From: Bacteroidota bacterium
GTDB taxonomy: Bacteria; Bacteroidota; Bacteroidia; J057; JAJTIE01
DNA: 32,282 bases
Direction: 5' to 3'
Assembly (NCBI GenBank): GCA_019638695.1
Contig: JAHBTG010000032.1
Span: forward strand, 1-32,282
Part shown: in pieces, positions 7,470 to 16,289 of the stretch
Position numbering within the stretch: position 1 is the first letter of the stretch
Layout: every line of letters starts with the position of its first letter
Translations under genes and position numbers: made by a program
Notes under the pieces: generated by a model
Told to the model about the DNA's origin: nothing
Seen by the model: the letters and a program-made list of their open reading frames with translations, nothing else
Database searches by the model: none

Positions 7470-9683
7470 TTATCTGCCCAGCACTGCCACTGCTCCCTGG
7501 GGCGCTTTGGCCTGGGGAGTAGCGGCAGGTACCTCATGACGCTGCTCGGCAGCGGGTTTCACCATCTTGGCATCTTCCCTGCCTTTCAGCGCAGGCGCAA
7601 TGACCAGCGCCACGATACAGGACAGCTTGATCAGGATGTTCATGGAAGGACCACTGGTATCCTTAAACGGATCGCCCACGGTATCACCGGTAACCGAAGC
7701 TTTATGGGGCTCGGAACCTTTGTAGTAGGTTTTGCCGCCAATATTCACGCCTTTCTCAAAAGACTTCTTGGCGTTGTCCCAGGAACCTCCGGCATTGCTT
7801 TGAAACAGGGCCATCAGCACCCCGGAAACGGTAATACCGGCCAGCAGGCCCCCCAGTTCGGCCGCGCCAAACATAAAGCCTACGAACACGGGCACAATAA
7901 GGGCCAGCAAACCCGGAGCGATCATGTGCCTAATGGCAGCATTCGTAGAAATCTGGATGCAACGGTCATAGTCGGCTTCTACGCCTTCCTTACCTTCCAG
8001 CAGTCCTTTGATCTCGCGGAACTGGCGGCGCACTTCTTCCACCATAGCGTTGGCGGCGTTACCCACAGCGCTTATGGCCAAAGAAGAGAATACGAACGGG
8101 ATCATGCCCCCCACAAAAAGTCCGCCCAGTACACGGGCATTGGAAATATCGATCACGGTAAGACCGGTCATTTCCATATAAGCGGCAAACAAGGCCAGTG
8201 ACGTGAGTGCCGCAGAGGCAATGGCAAAACCTTTGCCCACGGCAGCAGTGGTATTCCCCACGGCATCCAGCACATCCGTACGCTGGCGAACTTCCGAGGG
8301 CAAGCCGCTCATTTCGGCAATACCGCCTGCATTGTCGGCAATGGGGCCGAATGCGTCAATGGCCAGTTGCATACCGGTGGTAGCCATCATACCGCTGGCA
8401 GCCATAGCCACCCCATACAAACCGGCTACTTCATAGCTGGCCACAATACCCACCGCCAGGATGATAATGGGCATAGCCGTAGACATCATACCCACGCTAA
8501 GACCGGCAATGATATTAGTGGCATGACCGGTGCCGCTCTGGCGAACGATTTTGTTCACAGGGCCGCGACCCATAGCGGTATAGTATTCGGTAATAAGACT
8601 GATGGTAATGCCCACACCCAGACCTATGAGTACGGAGTAAAACACCGTCATACTGGTAAAAGCTTTACCACCGGCGGCTTCATCATAGAATTTATCCGGC
8701 AATACTCCGGCAATCAATACATAGGCGCCTACAGCCGTGAGTGCAATGGCCACTATGTTGCCGATATTCAGAGAAGTTTGGGGATTACCTTTCTCACTGA
8801 CGCGTACAAAGAAAGTAGCGATCAGCGACAGCAATACGCCTAGTCCGGCTACCAGCAACGGCAGTACCACTGTGCCCAGTGAACCAAAAGTGCCGCCTGC
8901 CATGCTATGGCTGGCACCCAGGACCATAGTGGCAATGATGGTGCTCACATAGCTACCGAAAAGGTCTGCACCCATACCGGCTACGTCGCCCACATTATCG
9001 CCCACGTTATCGGCAATAACCGCGGGGTTACGCGGATCATCCTCGGGTATATTGGCTTCCACTTTGCCCACCAGGTCTGCACCCACGTCAGCGGCTTTGG
9101 TAAAAATACCGCCGCCCACACGGGCAAAGAGTGCGATGGTCTCGGCACCCAGGGAAAAACCGGTGATGACATTCAGCACCTTGTGCAATTCATGGCCGCG
9201 CAAGCCCTCGGAATTGAATACAGCCATGCAGACGATAAACAGCACACCCAGGCCGATAACCGCCAGCGATACCACGCCGATGCCCATGACAGAGCCGCCT
9301 CCGAAACTCACCGCCAACGCTTTGGACATGCTGGTTTTGGCAGCCTGCGCCGTGCGCACATTGCTGTTGGTAGCCACGCGCATGCCTATGTAACCGGCCA
9401 GTGCAGAAAAGACGGCGCCTATGACAAAGGCAATGCCCACTGTCCAGTGAGAAACCTGCGCATCTGCAGTAAAGGCCAATAGTATGGCCACCAGCACCAC
9501 AAAACCCAACAACACTTTGTATTCTGCCTTCAGAAACGACATGGCGCCCAGCTGAATCTTGCGGGCTATACCACGCATCTTCTCGTCACCCGCGTCCTGC
9601 TTATTGATCCACTGCACCCGCAGGTAGGTGATAATGAGGGCCAGTATGCCCGCGGCTGGCACCGCGTATAGGTATTTTTCCAT
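7470..9683 (-). CDS. hppA: Membrane-bound ion-pumping pyrophosphatase HppA, K+-dependent type
   Basis: A 737-residue polytopic inner-membrane enzyme that hydrolyses PPi and pumps H+ and/or Na+. The substrate-binding signature [11 protein letters not shown] is present, followed by [19 protein letters not shown] and [15 protein letters not shown]. Near the C-terminus are [11 protein letters not shown] and the final metal/PPi loop [19 protein letters not shown]. The determinant segment reads [19 protein letters not shown], with Ala where K+-independent enzymes have Lys, so K+ dependence is predicted. Whether it moves Na+, H+ or both cannot be decided by eye. I start at [13 protein letters not shown] (9683). 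The longer frame to 9809 adds a non-family stretch covering the promoter box. The gene is divergent from the P450 and followed by a strong hairpin. Confidence 0.97.
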   Translation of the reverse strand: MEKYLYAVPAAGILALIITYLRVQWINKQDAGDEKMRGIARKIQLGAMSFLKAEYKVLLGFVVLVAILLAFTADAQVSHWTVGIAFVIGAVFSALAGYIGMRVATNSNVRTAQAAKTSMSKALAVSFGGGSVMGIGVVSLAVIGLGVLFIVCMAVFNSEGLRGHELHKVLNVITGFSLGAETIALFARVGGGIFTKAADVGADLVGKVEANIPEDDPRNPAVIADNVGDNVGDVAGMGADLFGSYVSTIIATMVLGASHSMAGGTFGSLGTVVLPLLVAGLGVLLSLIATFFVRVSEKGNPQTSLNIGNIVAIALTAVGAYVLIAGVLPDKFYDEAAGGKAFTSMTVFYSVLIGLGVGITISLITEYYTAMGRGPVNKIVRQSGTGHATNIIAGLSVGMMSTAMPIIILAVGIVASYEVAGLYGVAMAASGMMATTGMQLAIDAFGPIADNAGGIAEMSGLPSEVRQRTDVLDAVGNTTAAVGKGFAIASAALTSLALFAAYMEMTGLTVIDISNARVLGGLFVGGMIPFVFSSLAISAVGNAANAMVEEVRRQFREIKGLLEGKEGVEADYDRCIQISTNAAIRHMIAPGLLALIVPVFVGFMFGAAELGGLLAGITVSGVLMALFQSNAGGSWDNAKKSFEKGVNIGGKTYYKGSEPHKASVTGDTVGDPFKDTSGPSMNILIKLSCIVALVIAPALKGREDAKMVKPAAEQRHEVPAATPQAKAPQGAVAVLGR

Positions 9684-9713
9684 AGAAAAAAGGATAGATT
9701 TTTTGTGGAGTTG

Positions 9714-9721
9714 CAAATATA
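9714..9721 (-). promoter_or_regulatory. Bacteroidota-type -7 box upstream of hppA
   Basis: The minus strand reads TATATTTG, an exact TAnnTTTG match, 30 bases upstream of the preferred hppA ATG. It supports the shorter start. No obvious -33 TTG is seen at the usual spacing. Confidence 0.45.
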
Positions 9722-9747
9722 GTAGCAGCCCCCAATAAAGCACGTCA

Positions 9748-9785
9748 TTTGGGGATGACTTTATTTTGAATGAATCTTTATTTTG
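9748..9785 (+). promoter_or_regulatory. Candidate P450 promoter region with a 10-bp direct repeat
   Basis: TTTG (9748-9751) is followed by two copies of CTTTATTTTG (9759-9768 and 9776-9785), 17 bases start to start. Each copy is one T short of the TAnnTTTG consensus. They could be promoter -7 elements or a regulator's direct-repeat site. Confidence 0.25.
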
Positions 9786-9852
9786 TGGATATCTGTACCG
9801 TCGGCGCATGCTCCTATGAACAGCTGCGCCAGGTATTTTCTATTTTTCGCTT

Positions 9853-11217
9853 ATGCCTGCACTGCATATCCTCAAAGAAGCGCCTCTGCCGGATGGTACG
9901 CTATGGGCCTATATCCGTTCTCTCCGGCATTTCATAGCGCATCCGCTGGAACACCTGGAAGAGCGGTTTGAGCGACATGGAGACATTTACCGCACCCGGA
10001 TAGGCGACTGGCTGCATTATTACCAGCTGGGCCACCCGGACTATGCCCGGCATGTCTTGCAGGAGAATCAGAAGAACTATGTCAAAAGCGATGTCTTCCT
10101 CCATGTCAAATTGTTATTAGGCAACGGGCTGCTGACCAGCGAAGGAGACTTCTGGCGCAGACAACGGCGGCTGGCGCAGCCAGCTTTCTATAAGGCTCGC
10201 ATTCAGGCCCTGTATGACCGTATGGCCGAGGAATGCCAGAACCGGGTGAATGCCTGGCAACAGCAGCTGAATGCCGGCCAGCAGGTATTGCCCGTGTACA
10301 AAGACATGATGGCGCTGACGCTGAACATTGCGGGCCATACCATGCTGGGCTATGACAGCAGCGAACTGACCGACACCGTCAACCGCAACTTCTCCTATGC
10401 CCATGAGTTTGTCAACCGGCGGATACAGCGGCCCGTCAATTTCCCCGCACACCTTCCCCTGCCCAGCCACCGGCGGTTCTGGAAAAGCGTGCGTGTGCTG
10501 GATGATATTGTCCAGGAGATCATAGCACACAAACGCAGGCACCCGGGCGGAGCGGACCTGCTGAGCCTGCTGATGGAAACCGTGGACGAGCAGGACGGCA
10601 GCAGTATGACGGACACCCAGCTGCGCGATGAAGTGCTGACGTTCTACATAGCAGGTCATGAGACCAGCGCCAATGTATTGGCCTGGGCGCTTTACCTGCT
10701 GGCCACCCACCCGGAGGTACAGACCGCGCTGGCTCAGGAGCTCAGCACCCTGCCGGAAGGGATACCCCCCGTTGCAGAATTGATGGCGCTGCCCCTGCTG
10801 GGCGCGGTGATCAATGAAACTATGCGGTTATACCCGCCTGCCTGGGTGATCCCCCGCAAAGCGCTGAAGGACGACCAGGTGGGCAACTACAAGATCCACC
10901 GGGATGCCAATGTGGTGATCAGCGTATACCACCTGCACCGGCATCTGCAGTTCTGGGACAATCCTGCCGATTTTGACCCATACCGCTGGATGGACGGCCG
11001 CACGGAAAATCTGCATAAATTTGCTTATATCCCCTTTGGCGCCGGACCACGTATCTGCATAGGTCAGCATTTTGCCTTGCAGGAGATCCGCCTGGTACTG
11101 GCTTTGTTGCTCCGTCGTTTCTGCATAGCTTATCAAGGCCCTGCCATAGCGCCCAAACCGCTGGTTACCCTGCGCCCCGACTCCGAACTACCCCTAACCA
11201 TCCGCCTACGCACATGA
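9853..11217 (+). CDS. Cytochrome P450 monooxygenase
   Basis: A 454-residue soluble-type P450, without an obvious membrane anchor. The I-helix oxygen-activation motif AGHETS lies at residues 267-272, the K-helix ExxR is ETMR at 322-325, and the heme-binding loop FGAGPRICIG has the Cys ligand at residue 402. The N-terminal half has GDFWRRQRRLAQPAFYKARI, the C-helix WxxxR region. The sequence looks closest to the CYP4/CYP102-like group acting on fatty acids, terpenoids or similar lipophilic substrates, but the substrate is not predictable here. No ferredoxin or reductase gene is adjacent, so electron partners come from elsewhere. Its stop overlaps the start of the glycosyltransferase gene by four bases (ATGA), implying translational coupling. 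Confidence 0.95.
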   Translation: MPALHILKEAPLPDGTLWAYIRSLRHFIAHPLEHLEERFERHGDIYRTRIGDWLHYYQLGHPDYARHVLQENQKNYVKSDVFLHVKLLLGNGLLTSEGDFWRRQRRLAQPAFYKARIQALYDRMAEECQNRVNAWQQQLNAGQQVLPVYKDMMALTLNIAGHTMLGYDSSELTDTVNRNFSYAHEFVNRRIQRPVNFPAHLPLPSHRRFWKSVRVLDDIVQEIIAHKRRHPGGADLLSLLMETVDEQDGSSMTDTQLRDEVLTFYIAGHETSANVLAWALYLLATHPEVQTALAQELSTLPEGIPPVAELMALPLLGAVINETMRLYPPAWVIPRKALKDDQVGNYKIHRDANVVISVYHLHRHLQFWDNPADFDPYRWMDGRTENLHKFAYIPFGAGPRICIGQHFALQEIRLVLALLLRRFCIAYQGPAIAPKPLVTLRPDSELPLTIRLRT

Positions 11218-12725
11218 GCGCCGCCAAGATCCTGAACCGGCCGCACCGGCTAGCGGTGCTGCTTTTGCTCCTGCTGATCCTGATAGGGTGCTATCGCTAC
11301 GACCGTATCTGGCAGTTGCCGCCCGGCGCCATCCATAACTGGCGGCAGGTAGATGCCCTGAGCATGACGGACTACTACTATTATGAGCACACCCCGCTCC
11401 TCTCGCCGCGCACCTACAATCTGTTCGACGGAGACCCGCAGGTGATGGGAGAATTCCCGGGCCTGTATTGGGTAACCGCCCGCCTGTATGACCTGTTGGG
11501 CCCGCAGGAGGCTATCCTGCGCATCCTGGTAAGCCTGCATTTTCTCAGCCTGCTGATGGCCGTGTATATGTGCGGCTGGGCGTTGTTCCGGCACCCTGCA
11601 TGGGCGCTGGTGCCCGCCTTATTCCTGGTATCCATGCCTGTGCTGGTATACTACGGCAACAACTACCTGCCAGATGTACCGGCACTGAGCTGGGCTGCCT
11701 GGGGGGTCTATGGCTTTATCCGCTACCGGCAGGGCAGGTCTCGTGCATGGGTATGGGTCGTCGCCGGGTTTTCGCTGGGCGCCTTGCTGAAAATAACGGC
11801 CTTGCTTCCCCTGGCCGGACTGGTACTGGCGGAAGGCATCCGGCATTTCCGCCAGAAAATATGGCCCCGGCCCGGCTGGGCTCTGGCCCTGCTTAGCCCC
11901 TGGCTGGTGGGGGTACTCTGGTACAGCTACTCACGGGCCTACCAGGCCGCGCACACGCCTTATTTCCTCACCAAAGCGCTGCCCGTCTGGACCTACAGCC
12001 TGGCGGAGATCCGCCAGTACCTGGGAGAGATGTACATCAACTGGGGCAGCTTTTATATGAGCAAATGGCTGCTGGCCTTCCTGGTGCTGGGCGGGGGCTA
12101 TCTCCTGGTTCGCTGGCAAAAGGGATGGTTCTGGCAGATCACGGGCACTATGGCCGCAGGATTATTGCTGTTCGCAGTCATGTTCCGGGGGTTTGCCCCG
12201 CATGATTACTTTGTCATCCCTTATTACATGATAGGAGTGATGTTGCTGTGGCAGGCAGGCCTGTGGGCACGCAGCCAGCTCAACTTTAAGCAATATCACC
12301 TGGTCAGCGCCCTGCTGGTAGTTGTCATGGGCCTGCACCTGCTGCACACCAGGAGCCAGTTATGGGGGGGCTATTACCACAACGGCTCAGAGTTTGCCCA
12401 CCCGGCCTACCGGGAAGCCGGATTCCACACATTCCTGTCGCAACATGGGGTGAACCATCACACACCCGTGATCTCACTACCGGACGATACGCCCAACCTT
12501 ACCCTCTACCTGCTCAAGGCTCCCGGCTGGACGCAGTTTAACCTGCCGCTGGACAGCGTGCCCTCCCCTGCCCTACAGCAAAAACTGGCTACACAGGGCG
12601 CCCGGTTTGTGGTGCTGCATGAGCCAAAGTGGAAACATCACCCCGGTGTGCGGCCCCTGTTGGGCGATTCACTGGGCACATATGGCCCGGTAACGTTATA
12701 CAGGTTCCTGAAACAGGGTGTATAA
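11214..12725 (+). CDS. GT-C membrane glycosyltransferase (GT39/ArnT-like)
   Basis: A 503-residue polytopic membrane protein with an N-terminal membrane segment (AVLLLLLLILIGC). A first extracytoplasmic loop carries HNWRQVDALSMTDYYYYEH, whose acidic residue after WRQ matches the catalytic-loop position of PMT/ArnT-type enzymes. About ten further hydrophobic stretches and a soluble C-terminal region follow. These enzymes transfer a sugar from a polyprenyl-phosphate donor to protein, lipid or polysaccharide on the periplasmic side. Donor and acceptor are unknown. The gene is coupled to the P450 by an ATGA overlap, so the two may modify the same metabolite or envelope lipid. Its last 30 bases overlap, convergently, the end of the M28 gene. 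Confidence 0.8.
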   Translation: MSAAKILNRPHRLAVLLLLLLILIGCYRYDRIWQLPPGAIHNWRQVDALSMTDYYYYEHTPLLSPRTYNLFDGDPQVMGEFPGLYWVTARLYDLLGPQEAILRILVSLHFLSLLMAVYMCGWALFRHPAWALVPALFLVSMPVLVYYGNNYLPDVPALSWAAWGVYGFIRYRQGRSRAWVWVVAGFSLGALLKITALLPLAGLVLAEGIRHFRQKIWPRPGWALALLSPWLVGVLWYSYSRAYQAAHTPYFLTKALPVWTYSLAEIRQYLGEMYINWGSFYMSKWLLAFLVLGGGYLLVRWQKGWFWQITGTMAAGLLLFAVMFRGFAPHDYFVIPYYMIGVMLLWQAGLWARSQLNFKQYHLVSALLVVVMGLHLLHTRSQLWGGYYHNGSEFAHPAYREAGFHTFLSQHGVNHHTPVISLPDDTPNLTLYLLKAPGWTQFNLPLDSVPSPALQQKLATQGARFVVLHEPKWKHHPGVRPLLGDSLGTYGPVTLYRFLKQGV

Positions 12726-13688
12726 CACCGTATGCCCCACCGCCTTCAGCGTTCTGGGGTCTATGGTCTGAATATCATCCCCGTGGGTATGCCAGTGCTC
12801 AAAGAAGGTTTTGGCCTCATCCTGTAAGTTCAGGTGAATGATATCTACATAGGCAATACCCAGGATATTGCCCACTACGGCATGATCATCCAGGATAGGG
12901 GGGTAATTGGCAAAGAGGAAATAGCTGCCGTAGCCCAGCGAGGCGGCATTTTGCCAGATGCGTTTGACCAACTGGGGTGCAGACTGCCGGCTGAATCCTT
13001 CCTGCAGGAAAGTGGCGTCTTTGGCGCCCACCATATCCAGGTTAATGGCCCAGGCGGGTGAATACCCCGGCTTGTGGCGGTTGCGCGCCCAGTAACGGCT
13101 GCCGTGGCACCAGGAGTTATCGTTCTGGCTTTCTCCCCCGTCCTCCGCATCCCATAGCATAAAGTCCACACCTATAGGCAATTCACTGCCCTGTATTACC
13201 CGCGCGATCTCCAGCAGCACTGCCACCCCGCTGGCGCCGTCATTAGCACCGGGAATGGGCTCACCCTGCCGCTTAGTGTCCGCATCCGCTACCGGGCGGG
13301 TATCCCAGTGTGCAGAGAGCATGACCCGGAAGGTGGCCCGGGGGTTGTAGCTGGCAATGATGTTCCTGAGTTCCAAAGGACGATCCCGGTGGTCCTGTAT
13401 GCGGGCCTGCTGCACCTGGGTCTCCAGCCCATACTGTCTGAACTTGCTCACCAGCCAGTCTGCACAGCGGGCATGGCCGGGGGTCATGGGTACGCGGGGG
13501 CCAAAGCTCAGTTGTTTCTGCACAAAAGCATAAGCCGTGTCGCCATTGAACTCCGGCACCTGGCGGGCGGGCTTGGTTGCCACGGGCGTGTCTGCGGGGG
13601 TATTCTTTACAGGAGGGGGGGTATCTTCACAACCGGTAAGACTCCCTCCCCCAAGAGCCAGGACACATAAGAGAAATAGCAGGCGCAT
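12696..13688 (-). CDS. M28-family lipoprotein, probable glutaminyl-peptide cyclotransferase
   Basis: A 330-residue lipoprotein. The start MRLLFLLCVLALGGGSLTGC ends in an LTGC lipobox with Cys20. Zinc-site motifs of the M28 fold follow in order: LSAHWDTRPVAD, PGANDGASGVAVLLEIARV, DFMLWDAEDGGE and a C-terminal EHWHTHGDDIQTID. The GANDGASG Asp, DAED Glu and HTH His correspond to the single-zinc ligands of glutaminyl cyclases. The overall layout is closer to these enzymes, which form N-terminal pyroglutamate, than to broad aminopeptidases. In Bacteroidota many exported proteins start with Gln after signal cleavage, so such an enzyme acts in the periplasm. An aminopeptidase role is the alternative. 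The upstream ATG at 13715 would precede the signal peptide by nine residues and is less likely. Confidence 0.85.
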   Translation of the reverse strand: MRLLFLLCVLALGGGSLTGCEDTPPPVKNTPADTPVATKPARQVPEFNGDTAYAFVQKQLSFGPRVPMTPGHARCADWLVSKFRQYGLETQVQQARIQDHRDRPLELRNIIASYNPRATFRVMLSAHWDTRPVADADTKRQGEPIPGANDGASGVAVLLEIARVIQGSELPIGVDFMLWDAEDGGESQNDNSWCHGSRYWARNRHKPGYSPAWAINLDMVGAKDATFLQEGFSRQSAPQLVKRIWQNAASLGYGSYFLFANYPPILDDHAVVGNILGIAYVDIIHLNLQDEAKTFFEHWHTHGDDIQTIDPRTLKAVGHTVLYTLFQEPV

Positions 13689-13746
13689 AAGACGGGTTTT
13701 GGGAGCAAGATACACAGGGGGCGTTATAGGGTTCGGTACCAGGCAT

Positions 13747-13771
13747 AAAAAAACCCCGGAGTACCGGGGTT
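13747..13771 (-). terminator. Intrinsic terminator of tRNA-Ser
   Basis: An 8-bp stem AACCCCGG/CCGGGGTT (13752-13759 with 13764-13771) with a four-base loop runs on the minus strand directly into seven Ts (13753-13747), with the stem beginning nine bases after the tRNA end. Confidence 0.9.
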
Positions 13772-13779
13772 ATACTGGG

Positions 13780-13864
13780 CAGGGAGAGAGGGATTCGAAC
13801 CCCCGGACCCTTTCAGGTCAGCTGTTTTCAAGACAGCCGCAATCGACCACTCTGCCATCTCCCT
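13780..13864 (-). tRNA. tRNA-Ser, anticodon UGA
   Basis: A class II tRNA of 85 bases. The acceptor stem AGGGAGA pairs perfectly with TCTCCCT. A D-arm GCAGAGTGGTCGATTGC follows, then anticodon stem-loop CTGTCTTGAAAACAG with anticodon TGA. A long variable arm (about TGACCTGAAAGGGTC) precedes the T-arm GGGGGTTCGAATCCCTC. The discriminator base is G, the serine identity base. The 3' CCA is not encoded, because the bases after G are CCC. It has its own promoter and terminator. Confidence 0.97.
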
Positions 13865-13897
13865 GTGATCGCACACCTATGGTGTGAACAGTGGGTG

Positions 13898-13928
13898 CAA
13901 AGGTAGAACAGAAGAGATTTCCACGCAA
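13898..13928 (-). promoter_or_regulatory. Promoter of tRNA-Ser
   Basis: On the minus strand TTG (13928-13926), a 20-base spacer and TACCTTTG (13905-13898) match the Bacteroidota -33/-7 promoter pattern. A small inverted repeat CACACC-TAT-GGTGTG (13872-13886) lies in the leader before the tRNA 5' end. Confidence 0.75.
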
Positions 13929-13942
13929 TACCCACAGGCATT

Positions 13943-14578
13943 TCAGGCGCCCCGCCAGGCGCCCGATCGTTTGACCAGTTGAATGACCTCTTCTATCTTG
14001 TTCATCCAGAAGCTTTTCATGCGTTCCCGCTCTTCGGCAGAAGGCAGTTTTTCCTGGTGGAAAGCCAGTATGGCTTTATCGCCCCGGGCGGTGGTCCTCA
14101 CCTGCAGGATAGAGGGTTGCTCCCAGTGAGCGGGCTGCCACGTCATGCGTATATGGGAACCCGGTTTGAAGACCCGCACCTCTCCCCGTATATTGTCCTC
14201 CGTCTGGTATACATCATTGTTTGCCGGTGACGAAGTAAACTTCCCAAGCCATATTTCCAGGCCCGCATCCGAAACAAGAATATCCCACAGCTTGTCCTTA
14301 TCTACAGGCAGGGTGCGCGTCACACCTATCTGGAAACCGGCATCTGCTGTTTGCCCCAGCACCCGCTTACCAATACATCTTTGATACCCAAGCGCTATCT
14401 CCTGGCACCACCAGATATTGTCCACTTCCCGGGTCAGCACTGTCACAATTTCTTTATGCGTCAAGACTTCTGCGCCCAGGTCATTCAGGAAAGCTATCCA
14501 TTGCGCCCAGGTGCTCCCGGTATTTTTCTCCACTGCGGCATCGGAGATGCCTGTGATCTTCTGCCAGTCGGCCATCAT
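13943..14578 (-). CDS. SRPBCC (AHSA1-like) domain protein with an N-terminal DUF4287-like segment
   Basis: A 211-residue protein in two parts. Residues about 1-85 (MADWQKITGISDAAVEKNTG, then TWAQWIAFLNDLGAE and VDNIWWCQEIALGYQR) resemble the small DUF4287-like helical module. Residues about 95-205 have the SRPBCC/START-like layout used by AHSA1 proteins: TRTLPVDKDKLWDILVS, then WLGKF, then RMTWQPAHWEQPSILQVR and a terminal helix MKSFWMNKIEEVIQL. Such proteins bind hydrophobic ligands or act as co-chaperone-like factors. No specific role can be assigned. The start is nine bases after the helix-hairpin-helix gene stop, so the two are likely one transcript. Confidence 0.75.
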   Translation of the reverse strand: MMADWQKITGISDAAVEKNTGSTWAQWIAFLNDLGAEVLTHKEIVTVLTREVDNIWWCQEIALGYQRCIGKRVLGQTADAGFQIGVTRTLPVDKDKLWDILVSDAGLEIWLGKFTSSPANNDVYQTEDNIRGEVRVFKPGSHIRMTWQPAHWEQPSILQVRTTARGDKAILAFHQEKLPSAEERERMKSFWMNKIEEVIQLVKRSGAWRGA

Positions 14579-14587
14579 GAGGATATG

Positions 14588-14782
14588 CTATTGCAAGAAT
14601 CTGATTCCATGAACCGCCATGGCGTTATGCAGAGTCAGGAGAGCGTGTTTGCCAATACCATGCAACTCTGCAATGTCCTTTTCCCTGAAGTCCGCCAATT
14701 GCTCCAGGGAGCTGATACCGGCTTGCTGCAAGGCTCGCTGAGCAGGCTTACTTATCCGGGGCAGTGCAATGGGTGCTTTCAT
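14588..14782 (-). CDS. Helix-hairpin-helix mini-protein (RNA polymerase alpha-CTD-like)
   Basis: A 64-residue protein that is essentially one HhH unit: PRISKPAQRALQQAGISSLE, then QLADFREKDIAELHGIGKHALLTL. This resembles the RNA polymerase alpha-subunit C-terminal domain and short annotated DNA-binding proteins common in Bacteroidota. The ATG at 14782 is chosen because the upstream part of the open frame has no protein-like composition and overlaps the YihY gene. It sits 64 bases after the YihY gene and nine bases before the SRPBCC gene on the same strand. Nucleic-acid binding is inferred from the fold only. Confidence 0.75.
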   Translation of the reverse strand: MKAPIALPRISKPAQRALQQAGISSLEQLADFREKDIAELHGIGKHALLTLHNAMAVHGIRFLQ

Positions 14783-14846
14783 GGTATTCGTTCGATAGGC
14801 TGCCAAGTAAAAATAAACACCTCTGCCATTTGCGGCAAGCCCTGTT

Positions 14847-15878
14847 TCACAAACGCCGGCCGGCCTGCCACTGGGTATTGTCCTGCTGCATACCGTCCTG
14901 GGCATCCGTAGCGCGCTTGAGTAAAAGCCGCTGCTCACGGATGCGGTTCTGCTCCAGCACCAGCCGCTCAATGTTGCTGTTGAGATGAAAGCCCAGTTGT
15001 AACACAAAGCTGATCCAGTAGAACCACACCAGCAGCATGATAGCAGCGCCCAGGCTGCCATATACTTTATTGTAATTGGTAAAATTCTGGAGGTAATAAT
15101 TGAGGCCCAGCATCGCCAGCAATAATAACAGCGCCGCCACTACCGAACCGGGAGACAGGTAGCGCCATTTGTAGGAATAGGTGGGCGCCGTGCGGTAAAT
15201 AAAGTTGAGGGCCATCAGCAGGGTAACAAGTATCGCCAGGCGGCTGACCAGCAGGGCCCCCAGGTACTGGACATTGCCCAGCAGGGTATAATCCTTGGCA
15301 TAGCGGGCCATCCACTGCTCTCCCACTACAAAGACGGTAATGGCCACTGTAGCCAGCACCAGGGAAACCAGGAAGATATACAGCCCCACCCAGGTGTGCT
15401 GAAAGAAATTACGGTCCTTGCGGTGCAGGGGGTCCATGCTGTTAAAGGCATTGGCCATGGCCATCACCCCGCGTATACCCAGGAACAGGACTACCAGGAG
15501 GGAAAGGCTAAGCCTGCCCACATTCCGCTGGTTGAGCACCCCCAGAAAGGTATTTTCCAGCAATTCAAACGCCTGGGACGGCAGGGAATTCCGTAGCAGC
15601 TCCATGATCTCGGCGTCCAGATTGGCCACGGGCATAAAGGGGAGCAGCGAGAAAAAGAAAATGAGCGTGGGAAAGATGGCCAGGAAAAAGGAATAGGCCA
15701 TAGCCGCACTGTTGAGCACGAACGCACGGTTATTGATACTGCGCCACAACATCACCAGGATGGAATAGAGCGGCATATCCTTGAGGCCAGGCAGCCGCAC
15801 ACGGGACAGCACCTCGAATAACAAGGCATCTGCCCAGGTTTGTAACCTGCGGATAAAGGCTAGGATTCTTGCCAGCAT
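14847..15878 (-). CDS. YihY/BrkB-family inner-membrane protein
   Basis: A 343-residue polytopic membrane protein with the Virul_fac_BrkB pattern. The cytoplasmic N-terminal helix region leads to NSAAMAYSFFLAIFPTLIFFFSLLPF, the conserved first membrane segment. FLGIRGVMAMANAFNSMD, several further membrane helices and FNFIYRTAPTYSYKWRYLSPG-like residues follow (here reading NFIYRTAPTYSYKWRYLSPG). A last helix region is MLLVWFYWISFVLQLGFHL. The tail of about 35 residues is hydrophilic. Biochemical function of the family is not settled; it was once misassigned as RNase BN. It overlaps the end of the thioesterase gene by 19 bases, indicating one operon. Confidence 0.92.
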   Translation of the reverse strand: MLARILAFIRRLQTWADALLFEVLSRVRLPGLKDMPLYSILVMLWRSINNRAFVLNSAAMAYSFFLAIFPTLIFFFSLLPFMPVANLDAEIMELLRNSLPSQAFELLENTFLGVLNQRNVGRLSLSLLVVLFLGIRGVMAMANAFNSMDPLHRKDRNFFQHTWVGLYIFLVSLVLATVAITVFVVGEQWMARYAKDYTLLGNVQYLGALLVSRLAILVTLLMALNFIYRTAPTYSYKWRYLSPGSVVAALLLLLAMLGLNYYLQNFTNYNKVYGSLGAAIMLLVWFYWISFVLQLGFHLNSNIERLVLEQNRIREQRLLLKRATDAQDGMQQDNTQWQAGRRL

Positions 15879-16276
15879 TGGTCTATCTGTTCCAGGAAAA
15901 ACGCCGGCGGGCGGCAGGGTTTCATGGTATCCTTATGAATGAAGACAAGCACCACCTCTCCGGTCACCAGCAACTCACCGGCTTCATTCACCACCTCATG
16001 ATGAAAGTGGATCCTGATACCCGGGCGGGTACGCACTTCGGTGCGGATGGTGATCAGGTCATCGTAGGTGGCAGCTTTATGGTACTGCAGCCTGAGCTCC
16101 AGCACCGGCAGCATCACCCCATATTTGTGCTCAAAATCAGCATAGGGTGTGCCCAGGCTGCGCACCCAGTCTGTGCGGGCCACTTCAAAGTAAGTGGCAT
16201 AGTTGCCATAATAGACATACCCCATCTGGTCTGTCTCGGCATACCGCACACGCAGGGAGGTTTCCATCCGAATCAT
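15860..16276 (-). CDS. Acyl-CoA thioesterase, hot-dog fold (YbgC/4HBT type)
   Basis: About 138 residues, the usual length. The family signature RYAETDQMGYVYYGNYATYFE has the catalytic Asp of the YbgC/4-hydroxybenzoyl-CoA thioesterase group, followed by ARTDWVRSLG, then LRLQYHKAATYDDLITIRTEV and ELLVTGEVVLVFIHKDTMKPCRPP. The enzyme cleaves acyl-CoA thioesters in the cytoplasm; the preferred acyl chain is unknown. The start is at the ATG at 16276 or 16267, because the longer frame upstream runs into the symporter gene. It begins 13 bases after the symporter stop and overlaps the YihY gene at its end. The context resembles an envelope-lipid operon but is not specific. Confidence 0.9.
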   Translation of the reverse strand: MIRMETSLRVRYAETDQMGYVYYGNYATYFEVARTDWVRSLGTPYADFEHKYGVMLPVLELRLQYHKAATYDDLITIRTEVRTRPGIRIHFHHEVVNEAGELLVTGEVVLVFIHKDTMKPCRPPAFFLEQIDQCWQES

Positions 16277-16289
16277 ACCTTTACTCCGA

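Noticed and set aside
13780-13864. tRNA-Ser as an integration site for a mobile element
   Set aside because: No integrase gene is nearby and I saw no repeated tRNA 3' fragment in the window.
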